A stretch of DNA of 64,000 nucleotides from Rufibacter psychrotolerans (GCF_016924645.1 NZ_JAFFJV010000002.1:62001-126000), one strand, 5' to 3'. Positions 19,045 through 28,903 are shown, counted from the first letter of the stretch. The notes: generated by a model not told the origin, from the letters alone. A program made the numbers and translations.

Positions 19045-19233
19045 GCGTATCATTATTTGCGTGTAAAGGGTGAGCCCATGAAGACTCTTTTAAGCAAGGT
19101 AAGCAATGTGCCCGAATACTTTTGCCTTTGCCTCCAGAAACTGCTTCAACTGGGTACTGCCCGCCCCCGGAGCCCCGGCTGCGCCTTTCCTAAAAAGACG
19201 CAGCCGGCAGCGCACCGGGGCAGCCAGACTGTG

Positions 19234-19905
19234 TTAGTTGAGCATGGGCTTCTGCGGGAACTTGGAGAGCTTAGATTTGGAGGCCAGAATCAGCATCTGG
19301 ATCATGATGCCCAGGCCTACCACCACTACCAGCTCAAAATTGGTGAGGATGGTGGAGCCCGCAATGATTTTCTTTGATTTCTCGTTCAGGCGCTTGCCCT
19401 CCTCTACCTGAATGCCCGACAGCTGGTTCAGGTGGCTGGCGGCAAGGCTGTACTGCGCGTCCATGAGGGCTTTGGCCTGCGCCATTTCCTGCCCTGTTCC
19501 CTGGCGGGCCAGGTACTGGTTCTCCAGGTTTCTGATCTTATCCATGGTCTGCTTCAGCGCGCCAAAATACTTCGCCTCGGCTTCGGTCAGGTCGGTGGTT
19601 TCATAGGTTTGCAGCAGGGTAGCAATCGCCGTGTTCTTCGCCAACAGCTGGTCCTGCAACGAGGCCGCATTGTCTGTATAGTAACAATTGTCTACCAGCA
19701 TCTTCTTCTGGTAGAGGTGCCCCGAGAGCTGATAGATGTAACTTTCTACCAGCAGCCGGTCTTCATACACCGCCGAAAAGGAGGACCCCAGCTGGTTGAC
19801 GTTGTTGCTGTCCAGTAAATTCTTGGAAAGCACCAGCCCCAGCACGATGGCGATCAGAAACGCGGCTTTTGTCTTTTGTTTGATGCTATATGCCCATTTC
19901 ATCAT
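19234..19905 (-). CDS. Membrane protein with four-helix-bundle (4HB_MCP-like) sensor domain
   Basis: About 223 residues. One N-terminal membrane helix (AAFLIAIVLGLVL) is followed by a ~165-residue helical extracytoplasmic region and a second membrane helix near the C-terminus (LVVVVGLGIMIQMLILA). This is the topology of the 4HB_MCP domain that starts many chemoreceptors and sensor kinases. Here it ends about 15 residues after the second helix, with no HAMP, kinase or methyl-accepting part, so it has no visible output domain. Two ATGs (19905, 19902) are adjacent. Function unknown; a free-standing sensor or stress-related membrane protein is possible. Confidence 0.8.
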   Translation of the reverse strand: MMKWAYSIKQKTKAAFLIAIVLGLVLSKNLLDSNNVNQLGSSFSAVYEDRLLVESYIYQLSGHLYQKKMLVDNCYYTDNAASLQDQLLAKNTAIATLLQTYETTDLTEAEAKYFGALKQTMDKIRNLENQYLARQGTGQEMAQAKALMDAQYSLAASHLNQLSGIQVEEGKRLNEKSKKIIAGSTILTNFELVVVVGLGIMIQMLILASKSKLSKFPQKPMLN

Positions 19906-20084
19906 CTTAGTGTTTAAAAGTATCACAAAACCAGTAAGGCTTTCTGCGCCTGGTTACCCTATTAACGCGTTTCACAGGCAAAACCTCCCCTGACCTGAAT
20001 ATAAGCATTTATTACCTAAGAACCAGTCACTTACCCCGGAGATAATTTCAGGCGGCAGTGCCCTGCAGGGGCTCAGCACCAAAG

Positions 20085-20128
20085 CCCCGTTTTGAGGCTA
20101 TTTTTACTGAAACGGGCCTTAAACGGGG
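20085..20128. repeat. Recurrent intergenic palindrome, copy 6
   Basis: Outer arms CCCCGTTT (20085-20092) and AAACGGGG (20121-20128) match exactly; inner GAGGC pairs imperfectly with GGCCTT. It ends one base before the SDR stop codon. Confidence 0.85.
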
Positions 20129-20872
20129 TCAAGCCCAGCGGGAGTTCATTTCCAGAAAGAAGGCGTCGTTCTCTTCGCGGGAGGCTTTCCGGCGCACCTC
20201 GGCGGTGCCAAAGCCCACCTCCAGTTCCCCGTTGTCAATCCGCTGCATCACAGAGTCGGCAAACTCATCCAGGGGAGCCCCGAAGGTGTGCAGCCCGGCC
20301 CCTCCCAGATCAGTGTTCACGGCGGGCGGCACAATCTCCACCACTTCCACGGCCGTGTTCCTCAGCAAAAAGCGCAGCGACATGGTAAAGGAATGGAGGG
20401 CGGCCTTGGTGGCGCAGTACACCGGCGCAAAAACGCCCGGCGTAAACGCCAACCCCGACGTGACGTTGACAATGCCGGCTTTGGGTTGCTTTTGCAGGTG
20501 CGGCACAAACAGGCTACACAGGTGGATGGGCGCCTCCAGGTTAATGGCAATTTCCTGTTGCGTCTGGCTCCACGCCTCTTGCTCCTCCACAGGGTTCACC
20601 CGCCGCTGGATACCGGCGTTGTTCACCAGCACGTTCAGTTGCGGGAACTCAGCGGTGGTCCACTCCAACAGAGCCACGCGGTCGGCTTCCTTGGCCACAT
20701 CGCAGACAATGGTGTGCAGCGCCGGATGCTTCTCTTTCGCTTCATTCAGTTTATCGGCCCGCCGGCCGCAGACAATGACGGTGCTGCCTGCCTGCAGAAA
20801 ACGTTCGGCAATGGCCAGGCCAATGCCAGAGGCCCCACCGGTGATGAGTACTGTGTTTCCAGCTAGTTTCAT
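20129..20872 (-). CDS. Short-chain dehydrogenase/reductase (DltE-like)
   Basis: NAD(P)-dependent oxidoreductase of 247 residues, the normal size of classical SDRs. The cofactor motif TGGASGIG is at residues 11-18, the NNAG motif at 84-87, catalytic S139 in NVTSG, and the YxxxK pair Y152/K156 in VYCATKAA. No signal peptide, so cytoplasmic. The PPAVNTDLGG segment after the active site fits DltE-like short-chain oxidoreductases. Substrate cannot be predicted; neighbours give no clue. Its stop codon directly abuts the recurrent palindrome. Confidence 0.93.
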   Translation of the reverse strand: MKLAGNTVLITGGASGIGLAIAERFLQAGSTVIVCGRRADKLNEAKEKHPALHTIVCDVAKEADRVALLEWTTAEFPQLNVLVNNAGIQRRVNPVEEQEAWSQTQQEIAINLEAPIHLCSLFVPHLQKQPKAGIVNVTSGLAFTPGVFAPVYCATKAALHSFTMSLRFLLRNTAVEVVEIVPPAVNTDLGGAGLHTFGAPLDEFADSVMQRIDNGELEVGFGTAEVRRKASREENDAFFLEMNSRWA

Positions 20873-21901
20873 GGTTTTTAAGATTAAAGAAATGGCCTAT
20901 GCCTAGGTGTGCTTACTTCTAAGCGGCAGAGGAAGTTTAGCAAACCTGGCAGGTGCTTGGCAAGGGTTCGCCTTTGGTGCTGCAGACTTCGCCGGCCAGG
21001 AGATGTTGGCCTGCCCACCCGCGCCAGTTTAGGATGATGAGTCGCCAGTTCTAGAAAGTAATCCTGTCGCCAAGTTGCCCTTCAGGAGGGCTCAGCCCAA
21101 AACACTCCTGAAAAATATTTGTAAAGTTTAAATAGTTGAATAACCATAAACCTTATTCACTATTTATTGACTGATTTTAAGTAAATGCTTCAAAAACGCA
21201 CCTGACATCCTTAACAAGAAATTGTATACCCTAACCAGTTATAAAGCAGACCAACCCCATACCCCTGCAAAATCTACAACTTTTCCAATGACAAGTGACT
21301 AAATTAAAAGTATTTAGCAAGGCGCTTTGTACATTTAAAAATTAGCCCAAAATTTACGGCCGCAAAAGCTTCAGCCATAATGAAACTTTTTCAACATGCC
21401 TCCTCCCCCAGGGCATCTAAACAAATAGTACCACTGCAAACTAGTTGGTTCTTGTTTTATCAAGGAGCCAGTAAAGAACATGTCTACGTCAACCACGAAT
21501 CCTTACTAAAGTACCATTACAGATTTTTCTAGCGCAAGAGCATTACAGCCTGAAAAGCCTTGCTGGTTTGCCACTAGCAGAATATCCAAGTAGTTCACCC
21601 TCAACCTTTACCCTATAGTTACACCGTTACATTCCCTCCCCAATTATGCAATCCGTTAGTGGCTGTCTCACGCAGAGATGAGGCCTGGTGCGTTTACGCC
21701 TGCCGCCCATTGTATAGCCGCTCAGTTTTGTGGAACAGCAGCAGCTCCCCCACCGGTGCTCCTGCAGAACCACCCGAAATCCCTACGCTTTCGTGCCCTT
21801 GATGCTGCAGCAGGCAGGACTCCCTCTTTGAGGCAGCTCTGCTTTAACGTCATGCAGCTAGTTCCTGGGCAAACCCGAAACCTGAAAAACAACCCTTTAT
21901 T
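20873..21901. other. 1-kb AT-rich spacer upstream of the adhesin operon
   Basis: The longest gene-free stretch in the window. From about 21100 to 21640 it is markedly AT-rich compared with its surroundings, then GC rises again towards the start of the large surface protein. I see no convincing protein gene, tRNA or repeat family here. It must hold the promoter for the adhesin operon and the promoter of the SDR gene, and could hold a long leader or a small RNA. Confidence 0.5.
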
Positions 21902-24900
21902 ATGAAACACAATTACTTACCGCCACGCCAAAAAAGGTGGCAAAACTTAGCATTGAGTAGAGCAACGGCAAAGCTATTGCTCTGGATGGTGCCCCTTCTG
22001 GTGGGCTTGCCTTTTGAGGGCAAAGCGCAATTAGTTACTACCTATGACTACACGGGTGCCCTGCAAACCTACACGGTACCACCGGGGGTTACCAAACTCC
22101 GCATGGAGGCAATGGGCGCCCAAGGGAAAGCTGCCCAAGAAGGCTTTGTGGGCGGAAAAGGCGCCTATATGTCTGGTGATTTCAATGTGACCCCAGGCGA
22201 TGTCTACCTGATCCTGGTAGGAGAAGCAGGCAAGGCTACAGGCCCCAGCAGCGGCGGTGGTGGGGGCGGTACCTTTATTGTGAAGGTAGACCCAACCTCG
22301 TCCAGCGTGATTGCTTCGGGGCCTCATGCCGGGAAGAAAGTTTCTCCCGTTCTGGTGGCCGGCGGCGGCGGCGGAACCAGGCAGGCCGTTACCGCTAATG
22401 GTTTTCCAGGGGTGACCACCCAGTATGGTACCACCGGCTCAGGAAGCAGTGAATCCGGAGCGGGAGGTGGAATAGTAAAAACTACCGGATTAGGCTTAGG
22501 GGGCATTGTTAGCTCTGGTAGCTGGGGATCTGGCGGCGGCGGCTGGAACGGCGACGGAGCACCAGACTCGGGTACCGGTGGCGCTAGTTTCCTCAATGGG
22601 GCCAAGGGAGCAACCGGTCCCTGCGGAGCAGCTGACATCATTGGCGGATATGGCGGCGGTGGCGGCGGTGGCTGTCATGGCGGCGGCGGTGGCGGCGGTT
22701 ACTCCGGTGGCGATGGTGGCCGGGTAGCCGGCGGCGGCGGCTCTTATAACATAGGCCTGGACCAAAGAAACGTAGCTGGCGCCAATGCTGGCAACGGAAA
22801 AGTGATCATCACCATCCTTGCGGCGGGCTCCCTTAACTTTGACGGCATAGATGATTTTGTTGAGCTAGGAAACTCCCACAACAATCTCAAGTCCGTCACT
22901 TTCAGCGCCTGGATTTACAAGACCGGCGACAACAACACTGGCTTTGACGAGATCTGGGCCAAAGAATACATTAGTTCTGTGTCGGTGAACAACGTCACCA
23001 ACAAACTGCATGTCAACTTCGGGAATGGTACCTCTTGGGGTAGCGCCACCGAGTCTTCCCAGGAAATTCCGCTCAACCAGTGGGTGTTTGTAGCTGCCAC
23101 GCGTGACATAGTCACCGGCGCGGTGAGGCTGTACGTAAACGGCGAGTTAGCCGGAACCGGCACCAATGTTGCCACCGGGTCTAACACAAACCTTAGAGGC
23201 ATTGGCCATAAGCCGGGCGTACCTTTTGCCAACGGGGCTTTTGCCGGCACCATTGAAGAAGTAAGGGTTTGGGACCGCGTACTGTGCGAAGGCGAGATTA
23301 AAACCAGCATGAATGCTGAGCTGCCATTACCGCAAGCGGGCTTGGTCTCTTACTACAAATTCAACCAGGGCATCCTGGGCACAGACAACAGCGCGGTTGC
23401 CACTTTGCTTGACGAGGTAGGCGGCGTAAACGGCACCTTGAAGAACTTTGCGCTGCTGGGAGCATCTTCCAACTGGGTTGATGGATACGTATCGGGTACC
23501 GCTCCTGCCTTTGTGGCGCCAACGGTAAGCTTTACCACCAATCAACCGCTGGTGCAATGCAGCGGGGGCTCTGTAACCTTTGCCGCTACCGCGGCTGCGG
23601 GCAGCACCTACCAGTGGACCAGGAATGGCGCTCCTATTGCGGGCGCTACCAACAGCACGTATACCGCCACCACCACAGGAAGCTATACCGTGATTGTGAC
23701 GCAAACCGGCTGCACGGCTACTGCTGAACCAAAAGTGGTTGTGATAGAAGACACCACCCCTCCGGTTGTTCCAACCTTAGCGGATGTCATCGCCGCCTGT
23801 TCTGCCACCGTACCGGTACCCACCACAACCGATGCCTGCGCCGGCACCATTGAAGGAACTACCACAGACGCGCTAACCTACACCACCCAAGGCGAACACA
23901 CCATCACCTGGACCTTCCATGATGGCAACGGCAACAGTGTGACGGCTCAGCAGAAAGTCATCATCAAAGATGAGGTTGCGCCTGTACTTGCCGTACCTTT
24001 CAACATCACCGTGAACGCAGACGCAAATGCCTGCGGCGCAAAAGTCACTTACAACGCACCTTCTGCCACCGATAACTGCGGCGAGGGCACGTACCCTACC
24101 ACACTAGCGGGCCATACGTTCAAAGGCGAGTTTGGAGGCCATGCGTACTTCCTTTCAGATGAGGTTGCCACCCCAGAGGAGGCGCACGCCAGGGCAATCG
24201 CTTTAGGCGGCCACTTGGTAACCATTAACAGCGCACAGGAGAATACCTTTATCTCCAGCTTGAGCCCTGATCGTATCTGGATTGGCTTCACTGACCGGGC
24301 AGAGGAAGGAACCTTCAAGTGGGTGACCAATGAGCCAGTGGTTTACACCAACTGGAACACCGGTGAACCCAATAACTTCAACAATGAAGATTGGGCCGTG
24401 ATGAACTGGGGGCCAAACGGCACCTGGAATGACTGGTTCTACACGGGCGAAGCCCGGTACGTGATTGAGTTTGAGGGCGGAGCTGTACCCAGCACGTTGG
24501 TGGCTGGCTTAGGCAGCGGCGCAACGTTCCCAATTGGTACTACCACCGAAACCTGGAAAGCCGTAGACAAGGCTGGCAACGTGACCACCGGCTCCTTTAC
24601 CGTAACCGTGGTAGACAACGTGCCCCCTGTGGTTGTAACGCAAGACATAAAAGTTCAGCTAGATGCCAATGGCGTAGCCTCCATTACCCCGGCTCAAATC
24701 AACAACGGCTCTACCGACAACTGCGCTATTCCGGCAGATGGCTTTCGCCTGAGCAAAACCAGCTTCAACTGCTCTAATGTTGGTGCCAACACGGTTACCC
24801 TAACGGTAACAGACGCAAATGGCAATTCCCAATCAAAGACAGCGGTAGTCACCGTTGAAGACACTATTGTTCCGGTAGCCAAAGCAAAAGCCCTGACGGT

Positions 24901-26674
24901 GAAGCTTGACGCCAACGGAGTTGCCTCCATTACCCCACAGATGGTAGACAATGGTTCTTCTGATAATTGCGGCGGTGTTACCCTGGCGCTTTCCAGATCA
25001 ACCTTTGACTGTATTACCACCGGTCCGCAGACAGTGACGTTAACGGTGACAGACAATAGCGGAAACACCGCTTCCGCCACCGCCACCATCACCGTAGTAG
25101 ATGAGATTGCCCCCAAAGCCCTGGCCAGGAACCTCACCGTTCAGCTAGACGCCACGGGCAAAGTGACCATCGCAGCAGCGGATGTAAACAACAACTCTAC
25201 TGACAACTGCGCCATTGCTTCTGTTACGCTGAACAAAACCACCTTCACCTGCGCCAACGTGGGTGCCAACCCGGTTACCTTAACGGTAACAGACAACAGC
25301 GGCAATGTCTCTACGGCCACCGCTACGGTAACAGTGGAAGACAAGGTAAAACCGGTAGTACTTGCCAAGAACATTACGGTTCAACTGAACGCCAGCGGCA
25401 CTGCCACTATTACTGCGACAGACGTTGACAACGGTTCTTCAGACAACTGCGGCATCCAGTCCATCACGCTGTCTAAAACTGCTTTTGACTGCGCTAATCT
25501 GGGCGAAAACAGCGTCACCCTCACCGTGACGGATGTACATGGCAATACGGCCACGGCCCCTGCTACAGTAACGGTTGAAGACAAGATCAACCCTACCATC
25601 ACCGCGCCAGTAACCGTGACGGTGAATGTTGATCCTGGTCAAGCCACAGCCTCTAGTGTAACATTGGGCACCCCGGTTACCGCAGACAACTGTTCGGTGG
25701 CCAGTGTTACCAACAACGCTCCTGCTACCTATCCTACCGGAACCACTACTGTCACCTGGACCGTGACCGATGCCGCCGGCAACACCGCCACTGCAACGCA
25801 GATAGTAACAGTTAGACCTAACGTGGTGTCTGTGGCCAGACCAAGCACCGTGGAGGTGCCTATCCGCACTACGTTTGCCCAGGTGAGCAAGCCTATCACC
25901 GTTAACGTGACATTCACCGATGGTACTACCGCCCCAGTTGCGGTAACCTGGCAGGCAGGAAACTACAACGGCTTAGTGAACGGAGACTACGAGCTCACCG
26001 GAACCCTCACCATCGGCACTGACAAGTCCAATGTTGACAACGTGGAGGCGAAGTGGACGGTACGCGTGCTGCCTAACCAGGCCCCTACCAACATCACCCT
26101 GAGCAAGGCTACTTTCCAGCCCAGCATCAAGCCAGACCAGTCGATTGGTTCTTTCACTACAACTGATGCAGATGACCCTATTGACAACCAGCCAGAGAAC
26201 CAGCACCTGTATGAGCTGGTAGCCGGTGCCGGCAGCACAGACAACGCCCTGTTTGAGATTGACGGCAACCAGCTGTTCCTCAAATCCAACAAGGGCCTGT
26301 CGGGCAAGACTTCTTTCTCCATCAGAGTAAGAACGGTAGACCCTTACAACAACACGTTTGAGAAGACCTTCACGCTCACCAAAGAAGGGTACAACGTGGC
26401 CACGGTAGACCTCAAAATTGTGAATGCCTTCTCCCCTAACGGTGACGGCGTGAACGATACCTGGACAGTACCAGAGCTGCGGTTCTACAACAACGTGGAG
26501 GTGCAGGTATTTGACCGCTCGGGCGTACGTCTGTTCCACACCACCAACCCTGAACAAGGCTGGAACGGCCGCAACCAACACGGGGCTGTGCAGGCAGGAC
26601 CTTACCTGTACATCATCCACGTGAAAGACATCAACTATGTGAAGAGAGGTACCGTGACCATCCTTAAGAAATAA
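21902..26674 (+). CDS. Giant T9SS-secreted mosaic surface protein (LamG, HYR, C-type lectin)
   Basis: 1590 residues, probable adhesin. A long signal peptide (to about residue 43, ending FEGKAQ) precedes a Gly-rich domain (~75-300) with several GGGGGG runs. A LamG/concanavalin-like domain (~310-530) and an Ig-like domain (~540-615) follow. HYR domains come next. One HYR is interrupted by a C-type lectin domain (~738-858) carrying EPN and WND calcium/sugar motifs. Four ~80-residue repeats (~917-1236) each contain a DNC motif and LTVTD. A cadherin-like segment (~1398-1500) leads to a type-B T9SS C-terminal sorting domain starting NAFSPNGDGVNDTW. The PorP/SprF gene begins 6 bases after the stop, the usual SprB/SprF-like arrangement. 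Start chosen at the only ATG before the signal. Confidence 0.9.
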   Translation: MKHNYLPPRQKRWQNLALSRATAKLLLWMVPLLVGLPFEGKAQLVTTYDYTGALQTYTVPPGVTKLRMEAMGAQGKAAQEGFVGGKGAYMSGDFNVTPGDVYLILVGEAGKATGPSSGGGGGGTFIVKVDPTSSSVIASGPHAGKKVSPVLVAGGGGGTRQAVTANGFPGVTTQYGTTGSGSSESGAGGGIVKTTGLGLGGIVSSGSWGSGGGGWNGDGAPDSGTGGASFLNGAKGATGPCGAADIIGGYGGGGGGGCHGGGGGGGYSGGDGGRVAGGGGSYNIGLDQRNVAGANAGNGKVIITILAAGSLNFDGIDDFVELGNSHNNLKSVTFSAWIYKTGDNNTGFDEIWAKEYISSVSVNNVTNKLHVNFGNGTSWGSATESSQEIPLNQWVFVAATRDIVTGAVRLYVNGELAGTGTNVATGSNTNLRGIGHKPGVPFANGAFAGTIEEVRVWDRVLCEGEIKTSMNAELPLPQAGLVSYYKFNQGILGTDNSAVATLLDEVGGVNGTLKNFALLGASSNWVDGYVSGTAPAFVAPTVSFTTNQPLVQCSGGSVTFAATAAAGSTYQWTRNGAPIAGATNSTYTATTTGSYTVIVTQTGCTATAEPKVVVIEDTTPPVVPTLADVIAACSATVPVPTTTDACAGTIEGTTTDALTYTTQGEHTITWTFHDGNGNSVTAQQKVIIKDEVAPVLAVPFNITVNADANACGAKVTYNAPSATDNCGEGTYPTTLAGHTFKGEFGGHAYFLSDEVATPEEAHARAIALGGHLVTINSAQENTFISSLSPDRIWIGFTDRAEEGTFKWVTNEPVVYTNWNTGEPNNFNNEDWAVMNWGPNGTWNDWFYTGEARYVIEFEGGAVPSTLVAGLGSGATFPIGTTTETWKAVDKAGNVTTGSFTVTVVDNVPPVVVTQDIKVQLDANGVASITPAQINNGSTDNCAIPADGFRLSKTSFNCSNVGANTVTLTVTDANGNSQSKTAVVTVEDTIVPVAKAKALTVKLDANGVASITPQMVDNGSSDNCGGVTLALSRSTFDCITTGPQTVTLTVTDNSGNTASATATITVVDEIAPKALARNLTVQLDATGKVTIAAADVNNNSTDNCAIASVTLNKTTFTCANVGANPVTLTVTDNSGNVSTATATVTVEDKVKPVVLAKNITVQLNASGTATITATDVDNGSSDNCGIQSITLSKTAFDCANLGENSVTLTVTDVHGNTATAPATVTVEDKINPTITAPVTVTVNVDPGQATASSVTLGTPVTADNCSVASVTNNAPATYPTGTTTVTWTVTDAAGNTATATQIVTVRPNVVSVARPSTVEVPIRTTFAQVSKPITVNVTFTDGTTAPVAVTWQAGNYNGLVNGDYELTGTLTIGTDKSNVDNVEAKWTVRVLPNQAPTNITLSKATFQPSIKPDQSIGSFTTTDADDPIDNQPENQHLYELVAGAGSTDNALFEIDGNQLFLKSNKGLSGKTSFSIRVRTVDPYNNTFEKTFTLTKEGYNVATVDLKIVNAFSPNGDGVNDTWTVPELRFYNNVEVQVFDRSGVRLFHTTNPEQGWNGRNQHGAVQAGPYLYIIHVKDINYVKRGTVTILKK
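24649..25610 (+). repeat. Four tandem ~240-bp coding repeats
   Basis: Units start near 24650, 24896, 25136 and 25376 with spacings of 246, 240 and 240 bases. Each encodes an Ig-like unit with LDANGVASIT-type opening, a DNC motif, a TFxC motif and TLTVTD. They build the stalk of the large surface protein. Confidence 0.85.
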
Positions 26675-26679
26675 CGAAG

Positions 26680-27669
26680 ATGAAAAAGTTGACCCTATCT
26701 ATTTGTTTCCTGCTTTCCGTTCTGGGCGTCTCTGCCCAGAACCGGAAGCACATTGCCAACTTCTCCCTGTTCCAGCAGTACTTCAACCCGGCCCTTACCG
26801 GCTATGAGGGCTCCATGGTGAAGACCTTCTACCGCAACCAGTGGACCGGCTTTGAGGATGCGCCGCGCACCATCTTCGCCTCGGTGGAGCTGGACCAGGC
26901 AGACCTTTCGGCCTGGCGCAAGGCAGACGTGCTCAAGACCCGCGAGACAGACGCCTACAGCCGCCAGGCCGGGGCCAAGCACGCCTGGGGTTTGTCGGTG
27001 CTGCATGATTCCTTCGGGCCTTTTGCCCAAACCCAGGTAAACCTGAGCTATGGCTCCCGCATCCGGTTGTCAGAAAGCCTGAGCCTGCGCGTGGGGGTGG
27101 CCACCACCTATGACATCCAGCGCCTGAACGGCAACAAGCTGGTAGTGGACCAGGAAGGCGACCAGGAGTTTGCCGGGTACCTGGGCACCGAGAACCGGGT
27201 GAGCAAGTTTGACGTGAACCTGGGCGCCATGCTGACCGGCGAGGATTTCTATGTGGGTTATGCCCTGCAGGACATCACCAAAGGAGCGCTTTCCTCCGGC
27301 GATGCCTTCATGGAAGGCACCTACACCATCCAGCACGTGGTGCAGGCCGGTTACCGCACCGCTTTGTCAGAGCAGGTAGGCCTGGTAGCCAACGGAATCT
27401 TCCGCTATGACAGCCACCAGAAAGAGACCACCGAGGTGCAGGCCAAGGCCGTGTTCCAGAACATCATCTGGGCCGGCGCGGGCTACCGCCACAACCTGGC
27501 CTACACCCTTAACGCGGGCCTTCGCCTGAACCAGTTCCGGGTAGGGTACGTGCATGAGATCCCCACCGGTGATGCCGCCATCAAGCGGAACACCAGTGAG
27601 TTCATGGTGACTTACAACCTCTTGCCGGTGAAGTACCCTAAACTGGGCAAGAAAGTAACCATGTGGTAA
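26680..27669 (+). CDS. PorP/SprF-family type IX secretion outer-membrane protein
   Basis: 329-residue predicted outer-membrane beta-barrel with a signal peptide (residues 1-19, ending VSAQ). FSLFQQYFNPALTGYEG near the N-terminus is the hallmark opening of the PorP/SprF family. GYALQDIT, VQAGYRTALSEQVGL and the closing SEFMVTYNLLP are typical barrel strands. In gliding Bacteroidota, SprF helps export and attach the SprB adhesin through the T9SS (established knowledge). Its start only 6 bases after the giant protein's stop makes it the likely dedicated partner of that protein. Confidence 0.92.
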   Translation: MKKLTLSICFLLSVLGVSAQNRKHIANFSLFQQYFNPALTGYEGSMVKTFYRNQWTGFEDAPRTIFASVELDQADLSAWRKADVLKTRETDAYSRQAGAKHAWGLSVLHDSFGPFAQTQVNLSYGSRIRLSESLSLRVGVATTYDIQRLNGNKLVVDQEGDQEFAGYLGTENRVSKFDVNLGAMLTGEDFYVGYALQDITKGALSSGDAFMEGTYTIQHVVQAGYRTALSEQVGLVANGIFRYDSHQKETTEVQAKAVFQNIIWAGAGYRHNLAYTLNAGLRLNQFRVGYVHEIPTGDAAIKRNTSEFMVTYNLLPVKYPKLGKKVTMW

Positions 27670-27690
27670 CCAGAATTTGTGCAGAACCAA

Positions 27691-28842
27691 ATGAAAAGAA
27701 CCTTATACACCATTGCTGTCCTGCTGTCTTCCATGGCGGCGGCCCAGGCCCAGACCCCTATCAAGCAGACCCGCGAGAAGCTAGCTGACCTACACCTGGT
27801 AGGAGAAGACCTGGTGGTTTACGCCGTGAAAACCGAAGCCGGCCAGTTCCTCTATTCAGAAAAGGTAGGCGACCAGACCACCTACCGGAAGGAGACCGCC
27901 CTCAACGCCGGGGCGGTTAACGCGGTCATCGGGGCAAACGCCGCCGGTGACGAGCTGTACGTGTACCAGAAAACCGGACGCAAAGACGCCAAAATTGCCA
28001 CCTACCGCTGGAATGGCGCTGATTTCCAGAAAACGGGCGAAAAACCGTTTCCGGCCCTGAAGAACCATTCCTATAACCTGGGCGCGTACCTGTCACCCGA
28101 CCAGTCTACGCTGGTGATCTCCGCCGACCTGCGCAAGACCAAAGGCTACGAAGACCTGTACCTGAGCAAGTGGGAGAACGGCAAGTGGTCTAAACCCGCC
28201 AACCTGGGAGCCGCGCTCAACACCCGCGATGCCGAGTTCTCGCCTTACCTGGTCAACGACTCGCTGTACTTCTCCCAGAAGGCCGGCGAGCAGGCCTTCG
28301 TGACTTCGGTACCGTTTGCGAAAGACGCCAACCCCACCGGACAGCCGGCCAAGGTAGGCACCCCCGTGAACCAGGAGCAAGCCTTTACGGCGGGGTACAA
28401 GCGCATCGGGCAGAAAGAGATGTGGATCAGCCGTACGCCAGACGGGCTCTACACTGCGTACCTCACCGGGTACGCCCCTGTCCAGGAAACGCCCGAGCCG
28501 GTACCCCAGCCCGTGGCCGAAGCGGCACCCGCCCCTACTGAACTCACGCTCAACTACGGGTTCAACGAGGTATTCATGACCCCAGCCCAGGCAGCTTCCT
28601 TTGACGCCTTCCTGGCGCAACAGGCCGATAGCGCCTCTCTGTGGGTGAAAGGCTACTCAGACAACGTAGGGCCCGCCAAGGCCAAAGCCAACGTAGCCAG
28701 ACTACGGGCCGAGTTACTGAAGAAGTATATTCAGCGGTACCACGCCAACCGCCAGTTCAAGGTGGAAACCGCCAGCGACGTATTGGGCAGCGAAGGCCCA
28801 GAGTTCCGCAAGGTGGAAGTGCACCTGCACTCTCAGTTCTAA
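27691..28842 (+). CDS. PD40/OmpA-like periplasmic protein (PorE-like)
   Basis: 383 residues. ATG 27691 was chosen because it opens on the signal peptide (MKRTLYTIAVLLSSMAAAQA); a GTG four codons upstream is also in frame. The N-terminal two-thirds is a WD40/PD40-like propeller (AYLSPDQSTLVISADLRK, then WENGKWSKPANLG and DAEFSPYLVNDSLYF). A Pro-rich linker (~270-290) leads to a C-terminal OmpA-like domain (~295-383) with YGFNEVFMTPAQ and KGYSDNVGPAKAKANVARLR. The combination recalls PorE, which anchors T9SS parts to peptidoglycan. Third gene of the adhesin operon, 21 bases after the PorP/SprF stop. Confidence 0.85.
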   Translation: MKRTLYTIAVLLSSMAAAQAQTPIKQTREKLADLHLVGEDLVVYAVKTEAGQFLYSEKVGDQTTYRKETALNAGAVNAVIGANAAGDELYVYQKTGRKDAKIATYRWNGADFQKTGEKPFPALKNHSYNLGAYLSPDQSTLVISADLRKTKGYEDLYLSKWENGKWSKPANLGAALNTRDAEFSPYLVNDSLYFSQKAGEQAFVTSVPFAKDANPTGQPAKVGTPVNQEQAFTAGYKRIGQKEMWISRTPDGLYTAYLTGYAPVQETPEPVPQPVAEAAPAPTELTLNYGFNEVFMTPAQAASFDAFLAQQADSASLWVKGYSDNVGPAKAKANVARLRAELLKKYIQRYHANRQFKVETASDVLGSEGPEFRKVEVHLHSQF

Positions 28843-28864
28843 GCTATTTTAGAACCGTTTTCTC

Positions 28865-28903
28865 AAAAGGAGGCTCTTTTCAAAAGGAGCCTCCTTTTTT
28901 TTT
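28865..28903 (+). terminator. Rho-independent terminator of the adhesin operon
   Basis: Perfect 12-bp stem (AAAAGGAGGCTC with GAGCCTCCTTTT), ten-base loop, and a run of nine T's. Lies 23 bases after the last operon gene. Confidence 0.92.

Noticed and set aside
21678..21905. Short plus-strand frame just before the giant adhesin gene
   Set aside because: It overlaps the adhesin start codon, has no domain or signal and a skewed composition; it is most likely leader sequence.
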